Shown here one piece after another: positions 52,803 through 64,000 of a stretch of DNA of 64,000 bases. The stretch's first letter is position 1. Each line of letters opens with the position of its first letter. The stretch is from Gudongella oleilytica (lineage in GTDB: Bacteria > Bacillota > Clostridia > Tissierellales > Tissierellaceae). The translations under genes and the position numbers were made by a program. The stretch lies in the NCBI RefSeq assembly GCF_004101785.1, contig NZ_CP035130.1, positions 806,001-870,000 of the forward strand, given 5' to 3'. A model generated the notes under the pieces. The model was not told the DNA's origin, did not search any database, and worked only from the letters and a program-made list of their open reading frames with translations.

Positions 52803-53511
52803 CCTAAATAAAAAGTTTGGCAGCCTTCATGTCCTTAAGGACATAAGTGAAATTATTAACGACGGCGAAGTAGTCGTCATAATAGGCCCCAGCGGTTCAG
52901 GCAAGAGCACCTTCCTTAGATGCCTGAACCTGCTTGAGGAGCCAACGAGCGGAGAGATACTACTTGATGGAGTCAATATAACTGATAAAAGCAATGACAT
53001 AAACAAACAGCGTGAAAAGATGGGTATGGTATTCCAGCAATTCAATTTGTTCCCGCACAAGACAGTTATGGAGAATATCACCCTTGCTCCGATCCAGGTG
53101 AAAAGGATGTCCAAAGCCGATGCCGAGGGGATCGGATGGAGGCTCCTAAAAAGAATTGGGCTTGAGGAAAAGGCAGATTCCTACCCAAACCAGCTTTCAG
53201 GAGGTCAAAAACAACGTATTGCGATTATTAGAGCCTTGGCAATGAATCCTGAGGTCATGCTTTTCGATGAACCTACATCCGCGCTGGATCCCGAAATGGT
53301 CGGCGAAGTACTGGAGGTAATGAAGGAGCTTGCACGCGAGGGAATGACAATGGTAGTAGTCACTCATGAGATGGGCTTTGCCAAAGAGGTTGGCGACAGG
53401 GTGATATTCATGGACGAAGGTGTCATGCTTGAACAGGGGACGCCCAAGGAGCTTTTTAATGATCCAAAGAACCCTAGAACTCAGGATTTTTTAAGAAAAA
53501 TTTTGGTATAA
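52780..53511 (+). CDS. Polar amino-acid ABC transporter ATP-binding protein
   Basis: A 243-residue GlnQ/ArtP-type ATPase. [20 protein letters not shown] is Walker [19 protein letters not shown] the Q-loop, [17 protein letters not shown] the signature and [16 protein letters not shown] Walker [13 protein letters not shown] holds the switch histidine. GTG 52780 with GGAGG five bases before it is used; GTG 52786 would give the more usual VIQT start and is possible. Last gene of the importer operon; repeat copy C follows and may terminate transcription. Confidence 0.93.
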   Translation: MPVIQTINLNKKFGSLHVLKDISEIINDGEVVVIIGPSGSGKSTFLRCLNLLEEPTSGEILLDGVNITDKSNDINKQREKMGMVFQQFNLFPHKTVMENITLAPIQVKRMSKADAEGIGWRLLKRIGLEEKADSYPNQLSGGQKQRIAIIRALAMNPEVMLFDEPTSALDPEMVGEVLEVMKELAREGMTMVVVTHEMGFAKEVGDRVIFMDEGVMLEQGTPKELFNDPKNPRTQDFLRKILV

Positions 53512-53519
53512 ATTAAGCG

Positions 53520-53720
53520 ATAAGTAATGAAAAACAGCTGTTAGTAGGTAGTAGACAGCAGGCAGCAAAATCTTAGATTCTTCGGCGAGCCTCAGAATGA
53601 CAGCACTTTTGTCATCCCGAGCGTAGTCGAGGGATCTTTTCTTTCGGCAAGACAGGGTCGTCTGCCCCCATTGCCGCCGATCGCCTATCGCTAATTGCCT
53701 AATGCCTAACCCCATTCCCA
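53520..53720. repeat. Mosaic intergenic repeat, copy C, with 27-bp inverted cores
   Basis: Two 27-bp sequences face each other, 53575-53601 and 53611-53637, with a nine-base spacer. They pair over most positions allowing G-U, so the transcript would fold into a long hairpin. The right arm (reverse complement) matches the core of copies A and B at 22 of 27 positions. Flanks have short units related to GTAGTAG, GCAGGCA, GCCTATC and GCCTAAT. No gene is encoded in the 285-base gap. Confidence 0.75.
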
Positions 53721-53796
53721 TAACTCCTTTCCCCTGGCGTTTTCCTGACCCTTATAGTATAATATCCTTGAATATTTCAGATCTGGAGGAAATTTG

Positions 53797-54885
53797 ATGC
53801 TTTACGCAATGCTGGCGTTTTCGATATTGGCTGGGATCGACAAGCTGCTTAACAACAAATTTGGTTTGGGAGTCAAGTTCGACGAAGGTTTCAAGGCGAT
53901 GGGAGGTCTTGCCCTAACCATAATCGGGATTTACAGCCTATCACCCATAATTGCATCAGCTGCAACTCCCATACTCCTGCCGTTGGCAAATCTGCTTCAC
54001 ACAGATCCATCAGTATTTATCGGCAGCATATTGGCAACAGACCTGGGAGCATATAATACAAGTCTGGAGATAGCCAGGAGCGAAAACATGGTAGCATTCA
54101 ACGGAGTTATACTTGCATCCACTCTGGGAGCTACAATTTCCTTTTCGGTGCCTGTAGCAACCAACCTTATATCTGTAAGGGACTTCGAATACTTTGCAAA
54201 AGGGATCCTGGCAGGGATAGTAACTGTACCTGTCGGTATGGTGATTGCAGGCTTTATGTTGAAAATTTCAGCTGTTGAGGTCATTTTGAATCTACTTCCG
54301 GTGATAGTGTTTTCAGCACTTATAGCATATGGATTAATAAGGTTCCAGGATAAGATGGTATCTGTTTTTAGCATGGTTGGAAAGCTGGTTTTAGGCCTGA
54401 GTACATTTGGACTTCTCCTCAGCATTTACAGCTATTCAACAGGGCATGTGATAGTAGAGGGTATGCTGCCCTTGGAGGAAGCAGTAATGCTAGTATTCAC
54501 GATTGCAGTTGTTTTATCTGGTGCTTATCCTATGCTGTACTTTTTGCAGAGGAGGCTATCAAGGGTGCTTAAGAGAGCATCAACAAGATTTGGACTTGAT
54601 GAGTACTCGATACTTGGCCTATTTTCATCACTTGCCAGCTGTCTCCCTATGATGGGTGTTTATCATGAAATGAACTGGAAAGGCAAAATGCTGAACGCTG
54701 CATTTTCAGTTAGTGGGGCATTTGTTCTCGGTGGCCAGTTGGGCTATGTATCTTCGGTTTCACCGTCCTCAGTCAATGCCTTTATCGTCTCTAAGCTCAT
54801 TGCAGGGATCTCGGGCATGGCAGTTGCAGGATTATTGATCAAGCAGGAATCTAATAAGGGAGGCGTTAGACAACATGACAACTAA
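53797..54885 (+). CDS. eutH: Ethanolamine permease EutH
   Basis: A 362-residue membrane protein with about ten hydrophobic helices. AMLAFSILAGIDKLLNNKFGLG, GFKAMGGLALTIIGIYSLSP, FIGSILATDLGAYNTSLEIA, STLGATISFSVPVA and SCLPMMGVYHEMNWKGKMLNAAFSVSGAFVLGGQLGYV are typical of EutH, which admits ethanolamine at low pH or low concentration. ATG 53797 has TGGAGGA six bases before it. Unlike most eutH genes it is not within a eut microcompartment operon; the aminopeptidase P gene overlaps its end by 11 bases. No other eut gene is in the window. Confidence 0.88.
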   Translation: MLYAMLAFSILAGIDKLLNNKFGLGVKFDEGFKAMGGLALTIIGIYSLSPIIASAATPILLPLANLLHTDPSVFIGSILATDLGAYNTSLEIARSENMVAFNGVILASTLGATISFSVPVATNLISVRDFEYFAKGILAGIVTVPVGMVIAGFMLKISAVEVILNLLPVIVFSALIAYGLIRFQDKMVSVFSMVGKLVLGLSTFGLLLSIYSYSTGHVIVEGMLPLEEAVMLVFTIAVVLSGAYPMLYFLQRRLSRVLKRASTRFGLDEYSILGLFSSLASCLPMMGVYHEMNWKGKMLNAAFSVSGAFVLGGQLGYVSSVSPSSVNAFIVSKLIAGISGMAVAGLLIKQESNKGGVRQHDN

Positions 54886-56650
54886 TAGACTTGAAGCACT
54901 TAGAAACCTAATGAAGGAAAGAGGACTGGATGCTTATATAGAACCTACATCAGATCCTCACCAATCTGAATATGTTGCAGATCATTACAAAGGGAGAGCC
55001 TACCTGACAGGTTTCACGGGATCAGCAGGGACTGCAGTCGTGACAATGGACGAAGCCATCCTATGGACTGATGGAAGATACTTTATTCAAGCAGAGAACC
55101 AGATCAGGGATACTGGATTTGTCCTATATAAAATGAACACTCCCGGTTATCCAACCTATAAACAGTGGCTACTGGAAAAGCTAAATAAAGGTGCTACTAT
55201 AGGCTTGAATGGTAAGATAGTATCCCAGGGATTTGTTGAATCGGTGCTGGATGACTTAGATAAGATCGAACCAATGATTTATGATGGAGAGGACCTGGTA
55301 GGAATTATTTGGGAAAACAGACCAGAGCTTTCCAAAAATAAACTTATGTGTCTTGATGTGAAGTATACCGGAGAGTCCGCCAAAGATAAACTGATTCAAA
55401 TAAGAGAAGAAATGAAGGGCCTCGGAGCGGATTATTTCTTGCTGGGCAGTCTTGATGACATAGCATGGCTTTACAACATCCGAGGTGGGGACGTAAAGTA
55501 CAACCCAGTGGTAATGTCATATGCCCTTATATCTCATGAAACTGCAATATTGTATCTTGATATGGATAAGCTGGATGATGAAGCGGCGATATTTCTTGGA
55601 GAGCAGGGAATAAAATGCAGACAATATGATTTAGTTGCTGATGATATAGCATCGATCAGCAAAGACAGATCCATTGTTCTGGATAAAGAGAGGATAAACA
55701 GATGGCTTTTCAGCTCTATACCTGAAGGATGTACGATAATTGAAAAACCAAATCTAACAACTCTCCCTAAAGGGGTCAAGAACAAGACCGAGATAGAAAA
55801 CCAGAGATTGGCGTATGTAAAGGATGGAGTAGCTTTAACTAAATTCTTCCACTGGCTTCACAACAACCTCGGTAAAACAGAAATCACTGAGATGGATGCA
55901 TCAGACCAGCTTCTTCAGTTCAGAAAAGGGATGGAGGATTTTATCGAACCAAGCTTTGAAACAATAGCTGCATATGGACCAAATGCTGCCATGATGCATT
56001 ATTCTGCTACAGAGGATAACAATGCTGTCCTGGGGAAAGAGGGCCTTTTCCTTCTAGATTCAGGCGGACAATACCTAAACGGGACAACTGATATAACAAG
56101 GACTATTGCATTAGGAGACGTTACCCAAGAGGAGAAAAGAGATTTCACGCTTGTCCTCAAAGGGCATATAAATCTTATTTCTGCAAGGTTTTTACAAGGA
56201 AGCTCAGGTCATGCGCTGGATGTTCTTGCAAGACACCCCCTATGGATGGAGGGAGAGGATTATAAATCCGGAACAGGCCACGGTGTAGGTTATTTGCTCA
56301 ATGTACATGAAGGGCCTCACAGGATAGCGCCCATGCCAAATAGTGTAGCCCTGGAGCCAGGTATGGTAGTGACGATCGAGCCTGGCATTTATAAGGAAAA
56401 AAAGCACGGGATACGTACAGAGAATGTAGTTGTAGTTAAAGAGGACATTAAAACAGATTCAGGTCAGTTTTACGGCTTCGATATGCTTTCATGGTGCTAT
56501 ATAGATACTAAGTGTGTCGATAAGGAACTATTGACCCCGAATGAAGCGGAATGGTTGAACAACTACAACAACAATGTTTATGAAAAGCTGAGCCCGCACT
56601 TAGATGAAGATGTAAAGGATTGGTTAAGAGAAAAGACAAGAGAGATCTAA
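54875..56650 (+). CDS. Xaa-Pro aminopeptidase (M24B, long form)
   Basis: A 591-residue three-domain aminopeptidase P, the long form also found in eukaryotes. The N-terminal creatinase-like domain has YIEPTSDPHQSEYVADHYKGRAYLTGFTGSAGTAVV, and the C-terminal pita-bread domain has LFLLDSGGQYLNGTTDITRT (metal aspartates), GTGHGVGYLLNVHEGPHRI (histidine) and VVTIEPGIYKEKKHGIRTENV (glutamate, final metal region). It releases N-terminal residues before proline. The start overlaps eutH and GGGAGG lies 12 bases upstream. It may be coupled to eutH for nitrogen scavenging, an inference from adjacency. Confidence 0.92.
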   Translation: MTTNRLEALRNLMKERGLDAYIEPTSDPHQSEYVADHYKGRAYLTGFTGSAGTAVVTMDEAILWTDGRYFIQAENQIRDTGFVLYKMNTPGYPTYKQWLLEKLNKGATIGLNGKIVSQGFVESVLDDLDKIEPMIYDGEDLVGIIWENRPELSKNKLMCLDVKYTGESAKDKLIQIREEMKGLGADYFLLGSLDDIAWLYNIRGGDVKYNPVVMSYALISHETAILYLDMDKLDDEAAIFLGEQGIKCRQYDLVADDIASISKDRSIVLDKERINRWLFSSIPEGCTIIEKPNLTTLPKGVKNKTEIENQRLAYVKDGVALTKFFHWLHNNLGKTEITEMDASDQLLQFRKGMEDFIEPSFETIAAYGPNAAMMHYSATEDNNAVLGKEGLFLLDSGGQYLNGTTDITRTIALGDVTQEEKRDFTLVLKGHINLISARFLQGSSGHALDVLARHPLWMEGEDYKSGTGHGVGYLLNVHEGPHRIAPMPNSVALEPGMVVTIEPGIYKEKKHGIRTENVVVVKEDIKTDSGQFYGFDMLSWCYIDTKCVDKELLTPNEAEWLNNYNNNVYEKLSPHLDEDVKDWLREKTREI

Positions 56651-56674
56651 GGAATAAGTAATTTAGTTAAATGA

Positions 56675-56704
56675 TTGTAAATAAGAAGCTTTTATTGATA
56701 TAAA
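56675..56704 (+). promoter_or_regulatory. Candidate promoter in front of the nested dyad
   Basis: TTGTAA (56675-56680), an 18-base spacer and TATAAA (56699-56704), with TGA before the -10. It ends where the dyad begins, so the expected transcript start (about 56710) falls inside the left arm. Confidence 0.45.
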
Positions 56705-56780
56705 TTGGAGGTTAGATAGTTTTTCGGACCACTCACGGCCGCTTGGCCAGGAAATGTCCTCAAAACTGATAGCCTCCAAT
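56704..56780. other. Nested dyad, candidate structured RNA or DNA element
   Basis: Complementary segments nest symmetrically: ATTGGAGG (56704-56711) with CCTCCAAT (56773-56780); AGTTTT (56718-56723) with AAAACT (56762-56767); GGAC (56726-56729) with GTCC (56756-56759); and GGCC-GCTT-GGCC at the tip (56737-56748). Between the last two helices is a symmetric 7 by 7 internal loop, CACTCAC facing AGGAAAT. There is no T-run after it and no ORF. It lies in the 234-base gap between the aminopeptidase gene and uvrC, upstream of the uvrC promoter. I do not recognise a known RNA family. Confidence 0.5.
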
Positions 56781-56828
56781 CTTCTTTGGACAAATGCAAA
56801 GTTTAAGATGACAGGTTTCCGTAGATTA

Positions 56829-56856
56829 TTGGATTGTCAGGTGTTTGTGGTATAAT
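56829..56856 (+). promoter_or_regulatory. Promoter of uvrC
   Basis: TTGGAT (56829-56834), a 16-base spacer ending TGG and TATAAT (56851-56856). No SOS box is seen, unlike uvrBA. Confidence 0.7.
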
Positions 56857-56884
56857 TGAGCTATCAATAGATAAAGGTGATAAT

Positions 56885-58747
56885 GTGGCAGATTTCAGCG
56901 AACAACTAAAACAGCTTCCAGACCTCCCGGGAGTTTATCTAATGAAGGATAAATCGGGAGAAATCATATATGTTGGGAAAGCGATCTCGCTTAAAAAGAG
57001 AGTACGCCAGTATTTTCAGGCTTCTGGCAATCATTCTCCAAAGGTTGCCAGCATGGTTATGAATATCAAGGACTTCGAGTATATTATAGTTAATAATGAG
57101 GTTGAAGCTCTGGTTTTGGAGGCAAACCTTATCAAGCGCAACAAACCTAAGTACAATATACTTTTAAGGGATGACAAACAGTACCCATATATAAAGGTAA
57201 CAGTCCAGGAGAGGTATCCCAGAGTCCTGAAAACAAGACAGATAGAAAAGGATGGAGCGAAGTATTTTGGGCCATACCCAAGCGCCACAGCTGTCAATGA
57301 AGCGATTGAGATATTTCAGAGGACGTTTCCCATCAGAAATTGCCGCCTAAACCTTGACAAGGAGGGGCAGCGATTCAAGCCATGCTTGAATTACCACATA
57401 GGCAGATGTCTTGGTCCATGCAGGGGAAATGTTGATGAAGCTTTATATAATGAGATGATAGATAAAGTGTTGGATTTTCTGAATCTAAAGGATGACAGCA
57501 TAGTGAAAATGCTTGAGGAAAAAATGCAAAGAGCTTCTCAGGAACTTAATTTTGAGGCCGCGGCCTCATTCCGTGACCAGATACAGGCACTTACGACGCT
57601 CCATGTGAAGCAAAGAGTAGATACTGCATCAAATGTAGAACAGGATGTCATTGCAATGGCAAGAGGAGTCGAAGAGGTAGTCGTTCAGGTTTACTTCATA
57701 AGAGATGGAAAGATAGTTGGGAGAGAGCATTATATAATGGAAGACTCATATATCGAGGACAGAAGTGAGATTATGGAAGCTTTTGTTAAGCAGTTCTATA
57801 TGGGCGCCTCATACATCCCAAAGGAGCTTCTCCTTGAGGTAGCTCTTGAAGACAATGATTCCATCCAAAAATGGCTGTCCGGCATGAGAGGATCAAAGGT
57901 CTCGATCCAGGTGCCTTCCAAGGGAGAAAAGTCTCAGCTGATACGCATGGCTAAGGAGAATGCACTGGAAATGCTAAATAAATATGGAGATAAATTCCTC
58001 CGAAAACACAGGGAAAACCTTAAGGCACTTGAGGAACTGCAAATTAACCTGGGTCTGGAGGATAGGCCAGAAAGACTGGAAGCCTTCGACATATCAAATA
58101 TAAGCGGCATAGGATCAGTTGGGTCTATGGTAGTATTCGAGAAAGGTGAGCCTAAGAAATCCGACTATAGAAGGTTTAGGATAAGGTCTTTTAGCACTCC
58201 TGACGATTACGGAAGCATGGCTGAGGTCCTGGAGAGAAGGTTTCTTAGAGGACTTGCTGATAAAGAAGGAGAGGAAAGCATTAAGAATAAAAATGGATTC
58301 TCACTTCTCCCGGACATAATAATGATAGACGGAGGAAAGGGTCAGGTAAACAGGGTCCAGTCGCTTCTCGATCAAATGGGCGTAGATATCCCTGTATGTG
58401 GAATGGTTAAGGATCAATTCCACAAAACCAGAGGATTGATCTATAATAATGAGGAAATTTCATTTGACAAGGATAGCCTTGCATTCAAACTGGTTTACAG
58501 GATCCAGGAAGAGGCTCATCGTTTTGCCATAAGCTATCATAGAAGTCTTAGAACCAAGGACATGTTCAGATCTGAATTAGACGGGATCCCGGGGATAGGC
58601 GAGAAGAGAAAAGTGGAGCTTTTAAAGCATTTTCAAAGCATATCCAAAATCAAGGAAGCAACCTTGGAGGAGCTATGCGAGGTCAAGGGAATGAATGTAC
58701 GGGCTGCTGAAAGTGTTCTGGCTCACTTTAGAAAGAAGGAGGAATAG
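56885..58747 (+). CDS. uvrC: Excinuclease ABC subunit C
   Basis: A 620-residue nuclease of nucleotide excision repair. The GIY-YIG domain starts with LPDLPGVYLMKDKSGEIIYVGKA and makes the 3' cut; CLNYHIGRCLGPCRG is the conserved cysteine segment; LEEKMQRASQELNFEAAASFRDQI is the UVR motif for UvrB. The C-terminal RNase H-like domain (ERLEAFDISNISGIGSVGSMVVF ... MIDGGKGQVN) makes the 5' cut, and a helix-hairpin-helix ends the protein (IPGIGEKRKVELLKHF). The start is GTG 56885 with AAGGTGAT upstream. PspC and hprK genes follow closely. Confidence 0.96.
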   Translation: MADFSEQLKQLPDLPGVYLMKDKSGEIIYVGKAISLKKRVRQYFQASGNHSPKVASMVMNIKDFEYIIVNNEVEALVLEANLIKRNKPKYNILLRDDKQYPYIKVTVQERYPRVLKTRQIEKDGAKYFGPYPSATAVNEAIEIFQRTFPIRNCRLNLDKEGQRFKPCLNYHIGRCLGPCRGNVDEALYNEMIDKVLDFLNLKDDSIVKMLEEKMQRASQELNFEAAASFRDQIQALTTLHVKQRVDTASNVEQDVIAMARGVEEVVVQVYFIRDGKIVGREHYIMEDSYIEDRSEIMEAFVKQFYMGASYIPKELLLEVALEDNDSIQKWLSGMRGSKVSIQVPSKGEKSQLIRMAKENALEMLNKYGDKFLRKHRENLKALEELQINLGLEDRPERLEAFDISNISGIGSVGSMVVFEKGEPKKSDYRRFRIRSFSTPDDYGSMAEVLERRFLRGLADKEGEESIKNKNGFSLLPDIIMIDGGKGQVNRVQSLLDQMGVDIPVCGMVKDQFHKTRGLIYNNEEISFDKDSLAFKLVYRIQEEAHRFAISYHRSLRTKDMFRSELDGIPGIGEKRKVELLKHFQSISKIKEATLEELCEVKGMNVRAAESVLAHFRKKEE

Positions 58748-58749
58748 CA

Positions 58750-58953
58750 ATGGATAAAAGGCTTTACTTGTCTGATACTGACAAAAAAATCGCAGGGGTA
58801 TGTGGTGGCATTGCAGAGTATTTCGGAATAGACTCCACGCTGATAAGACTTGGCTGGGTGTTTCTGCTTTTGCCGACAGCCTTTATAGGCGGTATAGTGA
58901 TGTATTTTCTGGCAGCTGCAATTATACCACATAGACCGCCAGAGGGGATGTAA
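58750..58953 (+). CDS. PspC domain protein
   Basis: A 67-residue PspC-family membrane protein. RLYLSDTDKKIAGVCGGIAEYFGIDSTLIRL is the hallmark N-terminal segment and is followed by one hydrophobic helix (WVFLLLPTAFIGGIVMYFLAAAII). Single-domain PspC proteins in Firmicutes have poorly known roles in envelope stress. GAAGGAGG overlapping the end of uvrC provides the ribosome site, two bases separating stop and start. Co-transcribed with uvrC and hprK. Confidence 0.88.
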   Translation: MDKRLYLSDTDKKIAGVCGGIAEYFGIDSTLIRLGWVFLLLPTAFIGGIVMYFLAAAIIPHRPPEGM

Positions 58954-58965
58954 AGGAGAATGCCT

Positions 58966-59910
58966 ATGGATCACGTTTTATTGATCGATTTGATAAATGA
59001 ACTTGGACTTGAACGCATATATGTCTCCGACGATGTTGAATATGTAAGGATTGAGACCACTGATATCAGTCGGCCTGGACTTCAGATGGCAGGTTACTAT
59101 GAAAAATTCGTTCCCGAGAGGGTTCAGGTCATTGGAAGTGCAGAGTGGCATTTTTTGAGGGATATGGATGAATCCAATCGACTTGACGTACTGGAGAAGT
59201 TCATTCAATATCCTATCCCTGTTATAATAGTAACAAGAGGGAACGAGGTTTTCCCGGAATTGATAGAGCTTTCGAAGAAATACAACAAGACGCTCCTCTA
59301 TAGTGAGAAGACCACCTCGAAGGTAATAGGTGAGTTGGTTTCTTACCTGGGGCTAAAATTAGCGCCTGAAACAAGTGTTCATGGAGTTTTGCTCGAGGTA
59401 TTTGGAGTAGGAGTACTGTTGACAGGGAAATCAGGAATCGGTAAATCCGAAACTGCTCTTGACCTTATTACCAGAGGCTGCAGACTGATCTCTGACGATA
59501 TTGTCGAGATAAAAAGGGTGGAAGATACACTTAGAGGCTCTTGCCCTGAATTGACGCGATACTTCCTTGAAATAAGAGGGATAGGAATACTCGATATTGA
59601 AAGGCTATATGGAATAAGTGCAGTGAAGCAGTACGATTATTTGGATATGGTCGTAGAGCTGGAGGCATGGAATCCGGACAAGGAGTATGACAGAGTGGGC
59701 CTCGAGGAGGAGACTATTGAGATACTTGGCATAAAGCTGCCAAAGGTTACAATTCCTGTAAAGCCCGGTCGAAGCATAGCTATGATCGTCGAGGTCGCTG
59801 CAAAAAACAACCGCCAAAAGAGGCTTGGATACAATGCTGCAGAGGAGCTTAACGAAAGAGTGAGCAAATCTATACAGGAGAGGAAAGCCAACAAGCATGC
59901 AAGGAATTAA
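58966..59910 (+). CDS. hprK: HPr kinase/phosphorylase
   Basis: A 314-residue bifunctional enzyme that phosphorylates HPr at Ser46 for carbon catabolite control. The second domain has GVGVLLTGKSGIGKSETALDLI (P-loop), DDIVEIKR and LEIRGIGILDIERLYG, the HprK signature, with the K3 loop near RPG-type KPGRSIAMIVEVAA. The N-terminal domain (about residues 1-130) is complete. ATG 58966 is chosen because AAAGGAG is seven bases before it; ATG 58960 is one base from that site. The usual downstream neighbour murB is 3.8 kb away because nifJ lies between. Confidence 0.95.
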   Translation: MDHVLLIDLINELGLERIYVSDDVEYVRIETTDISRPGLQMAGYYEKFVPERVQVIGSAEWHFLRDMDESNRLDVLEKFIQYPIPVIIVTRGNEVFPELIELSKKYNKTLLYSEKTTSKVIGELVSYLGLKLAPETSVHGVLLEVFGVGVLLTGKSGIGKSETALDLITRGCRLISDDIVEIKRVEDTLRGSCPELTRYFLEIRGIGILDIERLYGISAVKQYDYLDMVVELEAWNPDKEYDRVGLEEETIEILGIKLPKVTIPVKPGRSIAMIVEVAAKNNRQKRLGYNAAEELNERVSKSIQERKANKHARN

Positions 59911-59934
59911 GCGCTCTTGACAGGCTAAATATGA

Positions 59935-63591
<3,657 letters not shown>

Positions 63592-63599
63592 TTACACTG

Positions 63600-63628
63600 A
63601 GCTGTCACCTTCGGGCGGCAGCTTTTTT
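63600..63628 (+). terminator. Terminator after nifJ
   Basis: AGCTGTCACC, TTCG tetraloop, GGCGGCAGCT with one mismatch, then six T. Confidence 0.85.
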
Positions 63629-63647
63629 AGTTAAAGACCCTTCTATG

Positions 63648-63656
63648 TGGTATAAT
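63648..63656 (+). promoter_or_regulatory. Extended -10 promoter of murB
   Basis: TGGTATAAT (TGn-TATAAT) lies 42 bases before the murB start. No good -35 is visible. Confidence 0.6.
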
Positions 63657-63698
63657 ATAGAGCAGAATGCAATATTTAACAAAGGGTGATAATACAAA

Positions 63699-64000
63699 AT
63701 GAATAAATATATGAAATTATTCGATGAACAAGACTTTGTGGACATTAGATTTGATGAGCCAATGTCAGCCCATACATCCTTTAAGATAGGTGGACCAGCA
63801 GATGTCCTCATAAGGATAACATCTGAGGAGGAGATGGAAAAAGCTCTAAGGGTATCAAGAGAGAGAGATGTACCTTTATTCATTATGGGTAATGGTTCAA
63901 ACCTGCTGGTTAAAGATGGTGGGATCAGAGGAGTAGTACTTAAGATCAATGACGGATTTGATCATGTCCGGATCGATGACGATACTATTTATGCTCAGGC
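63699..64000 (+). CDS. murB: UDP-N-acetylmuramate dehydrogenase (3' truncated by window end)
   Basis: The first 100 codons of MurB, which reduces UDP-GlcNAc-enolpyruvate to UDP-MurNAc with FAD and NADPH. MSAHTSFKIGGPADVLIRI contains the FAD-binding motif, and PLFIMGNGSNLLVKDGGIRGVVL the pyrophosphate-binding loop of the VAO-type FAD domain. AAAGGGTGAT precedes ATG 63699. The catalytic serine and later domain lie beyond the window. In Firmicutes murB commonly follows hprK, as here apart from the nifJ insertion. Confidence 0.93.
   Translation, partial: MNKYMKLFDEQDFVDIRFDEPMSAHTSFKIGGPADVLIRITSEEEMEKALRVSRERDVPLFIMGNGSNLLVKDGGIRGVVLKINDGFDHVRIDDDTIYAQ

Noticed and set aside
56704-56780. tRNA or tRNA-like gene in the dyad before uvrC
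   Set aside because: The end-helix looks like an acceptor stem, but there is no TPsiC arm (GTTCRA), no anticodon arm and no CCA.

Overview
The window looks like a chromosome segment of an anaerobic, low-to-moderate-GC Gram-positive bacterium of the class Clostridia. The basis is gene content and signals: a homodimer-type pyruvate:ferredoxin oxidoreductase, PyrK/PyrD (class 1B) dihydroorotate dehydrogenase with PyrB plus PyrI, a T-box leader, a PyrR-type attenuator, Bacillus/Clostridium-type SOS boxes (GAAC-N4-GTTC), HPr kinase, MazF beside alanine racemase, CsaB-type pyruvyl transferase, strong AGGAGG ribosome sites and frequent TTG/GTG starts. The genus cannot be fixed from the sequence alone.

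Layout. 1-6.8 kb: a truncated FAD oxidoreductase, a membrane diguanylate cyclase, an M20 amidohydrolase, a zinc-ribbon membrane protein, a LiaF-like protein and an M48 membrane protease. 6.8-9.6 kb: an SOS-controlled Y-family polymerase with a small partner, divergent from an unusual cysteine-poor B12/radical-SAM-like protein. 9.6-13 kb: an OsmC protein and a TrpXYZ-type ABC importer behind a tryptophan-type T-box. 13-17.7 kb: an HD hydrolase, a YbaK deacylase, an FMN-binding gene cut by an in-frame stop, a flavodoxin, two small envelope proteins and leucyl aminopeptidase. 17.7-23.6 kb: the complete pyrBICFKDE operon behind a PyrR hairpin and terminator. 23.9-27.1 kb: an AcpS-NnrD fusion, alr and a mazEF module. 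27.2-35.8 kb: a secondary cell-wall polysaccharide cluster with UDP-ManNAc dehydrogenase, glycosyltransferases, DUF4330 pair, O-antigen-ligase-like protein, GT4-CsaB fusion and TagA. 35.8-45.5 kb: transketolase, a class V aminotransferase behind a 22-bp perfect palindrome, FTHF cyclo-ligase, the ftsE-ftsX-M23-ctpA division cluster and a large lipoprotein. 45.6-51 kb: an SOS operon uvrB-uvrA-SRAP. 51-53.5 kb: a polar amino-acid ABC importer. 53.8-64 kb: EutH, aminopeptidase P, a candidate structured element, uvrC, a PspC protein, hprK, nifJ interrupted by an in-frame TAG, and the start of murB.

The genes mostly form compact operons closed by clear hairpin terminators. DNA repair is a theme: uvrA, uvrB, uvrC, a Y-family polymerase and an SRAP protein are all present, and two of the transcription units carry perfect SOS boxes. 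Envelope building is another: polysaccharide export/pyruvylation, FtsEX with its hydrolase, MurB and LiaF-like functions.

Most worth a second look: (1) two genes, nifJ and an FMN-binding protein, each broken by one in-frame stop with no frameshift; (2) a family of mosaic intergenic repeats made of degenerate heptamers around a shared 27-bp core, present as an inverted pair 19 kb apart and as a hairpin version at 53.6 kb; (3) an unexplained nested dyad with its own promoter-like sequence before uvrC; (4) domain fusions AcpS-NnrD and GT4-CsaB; (5) a radical-SAM-like protein without its cluster cysteines. All family names come from reading the translations by eye; no search was run.
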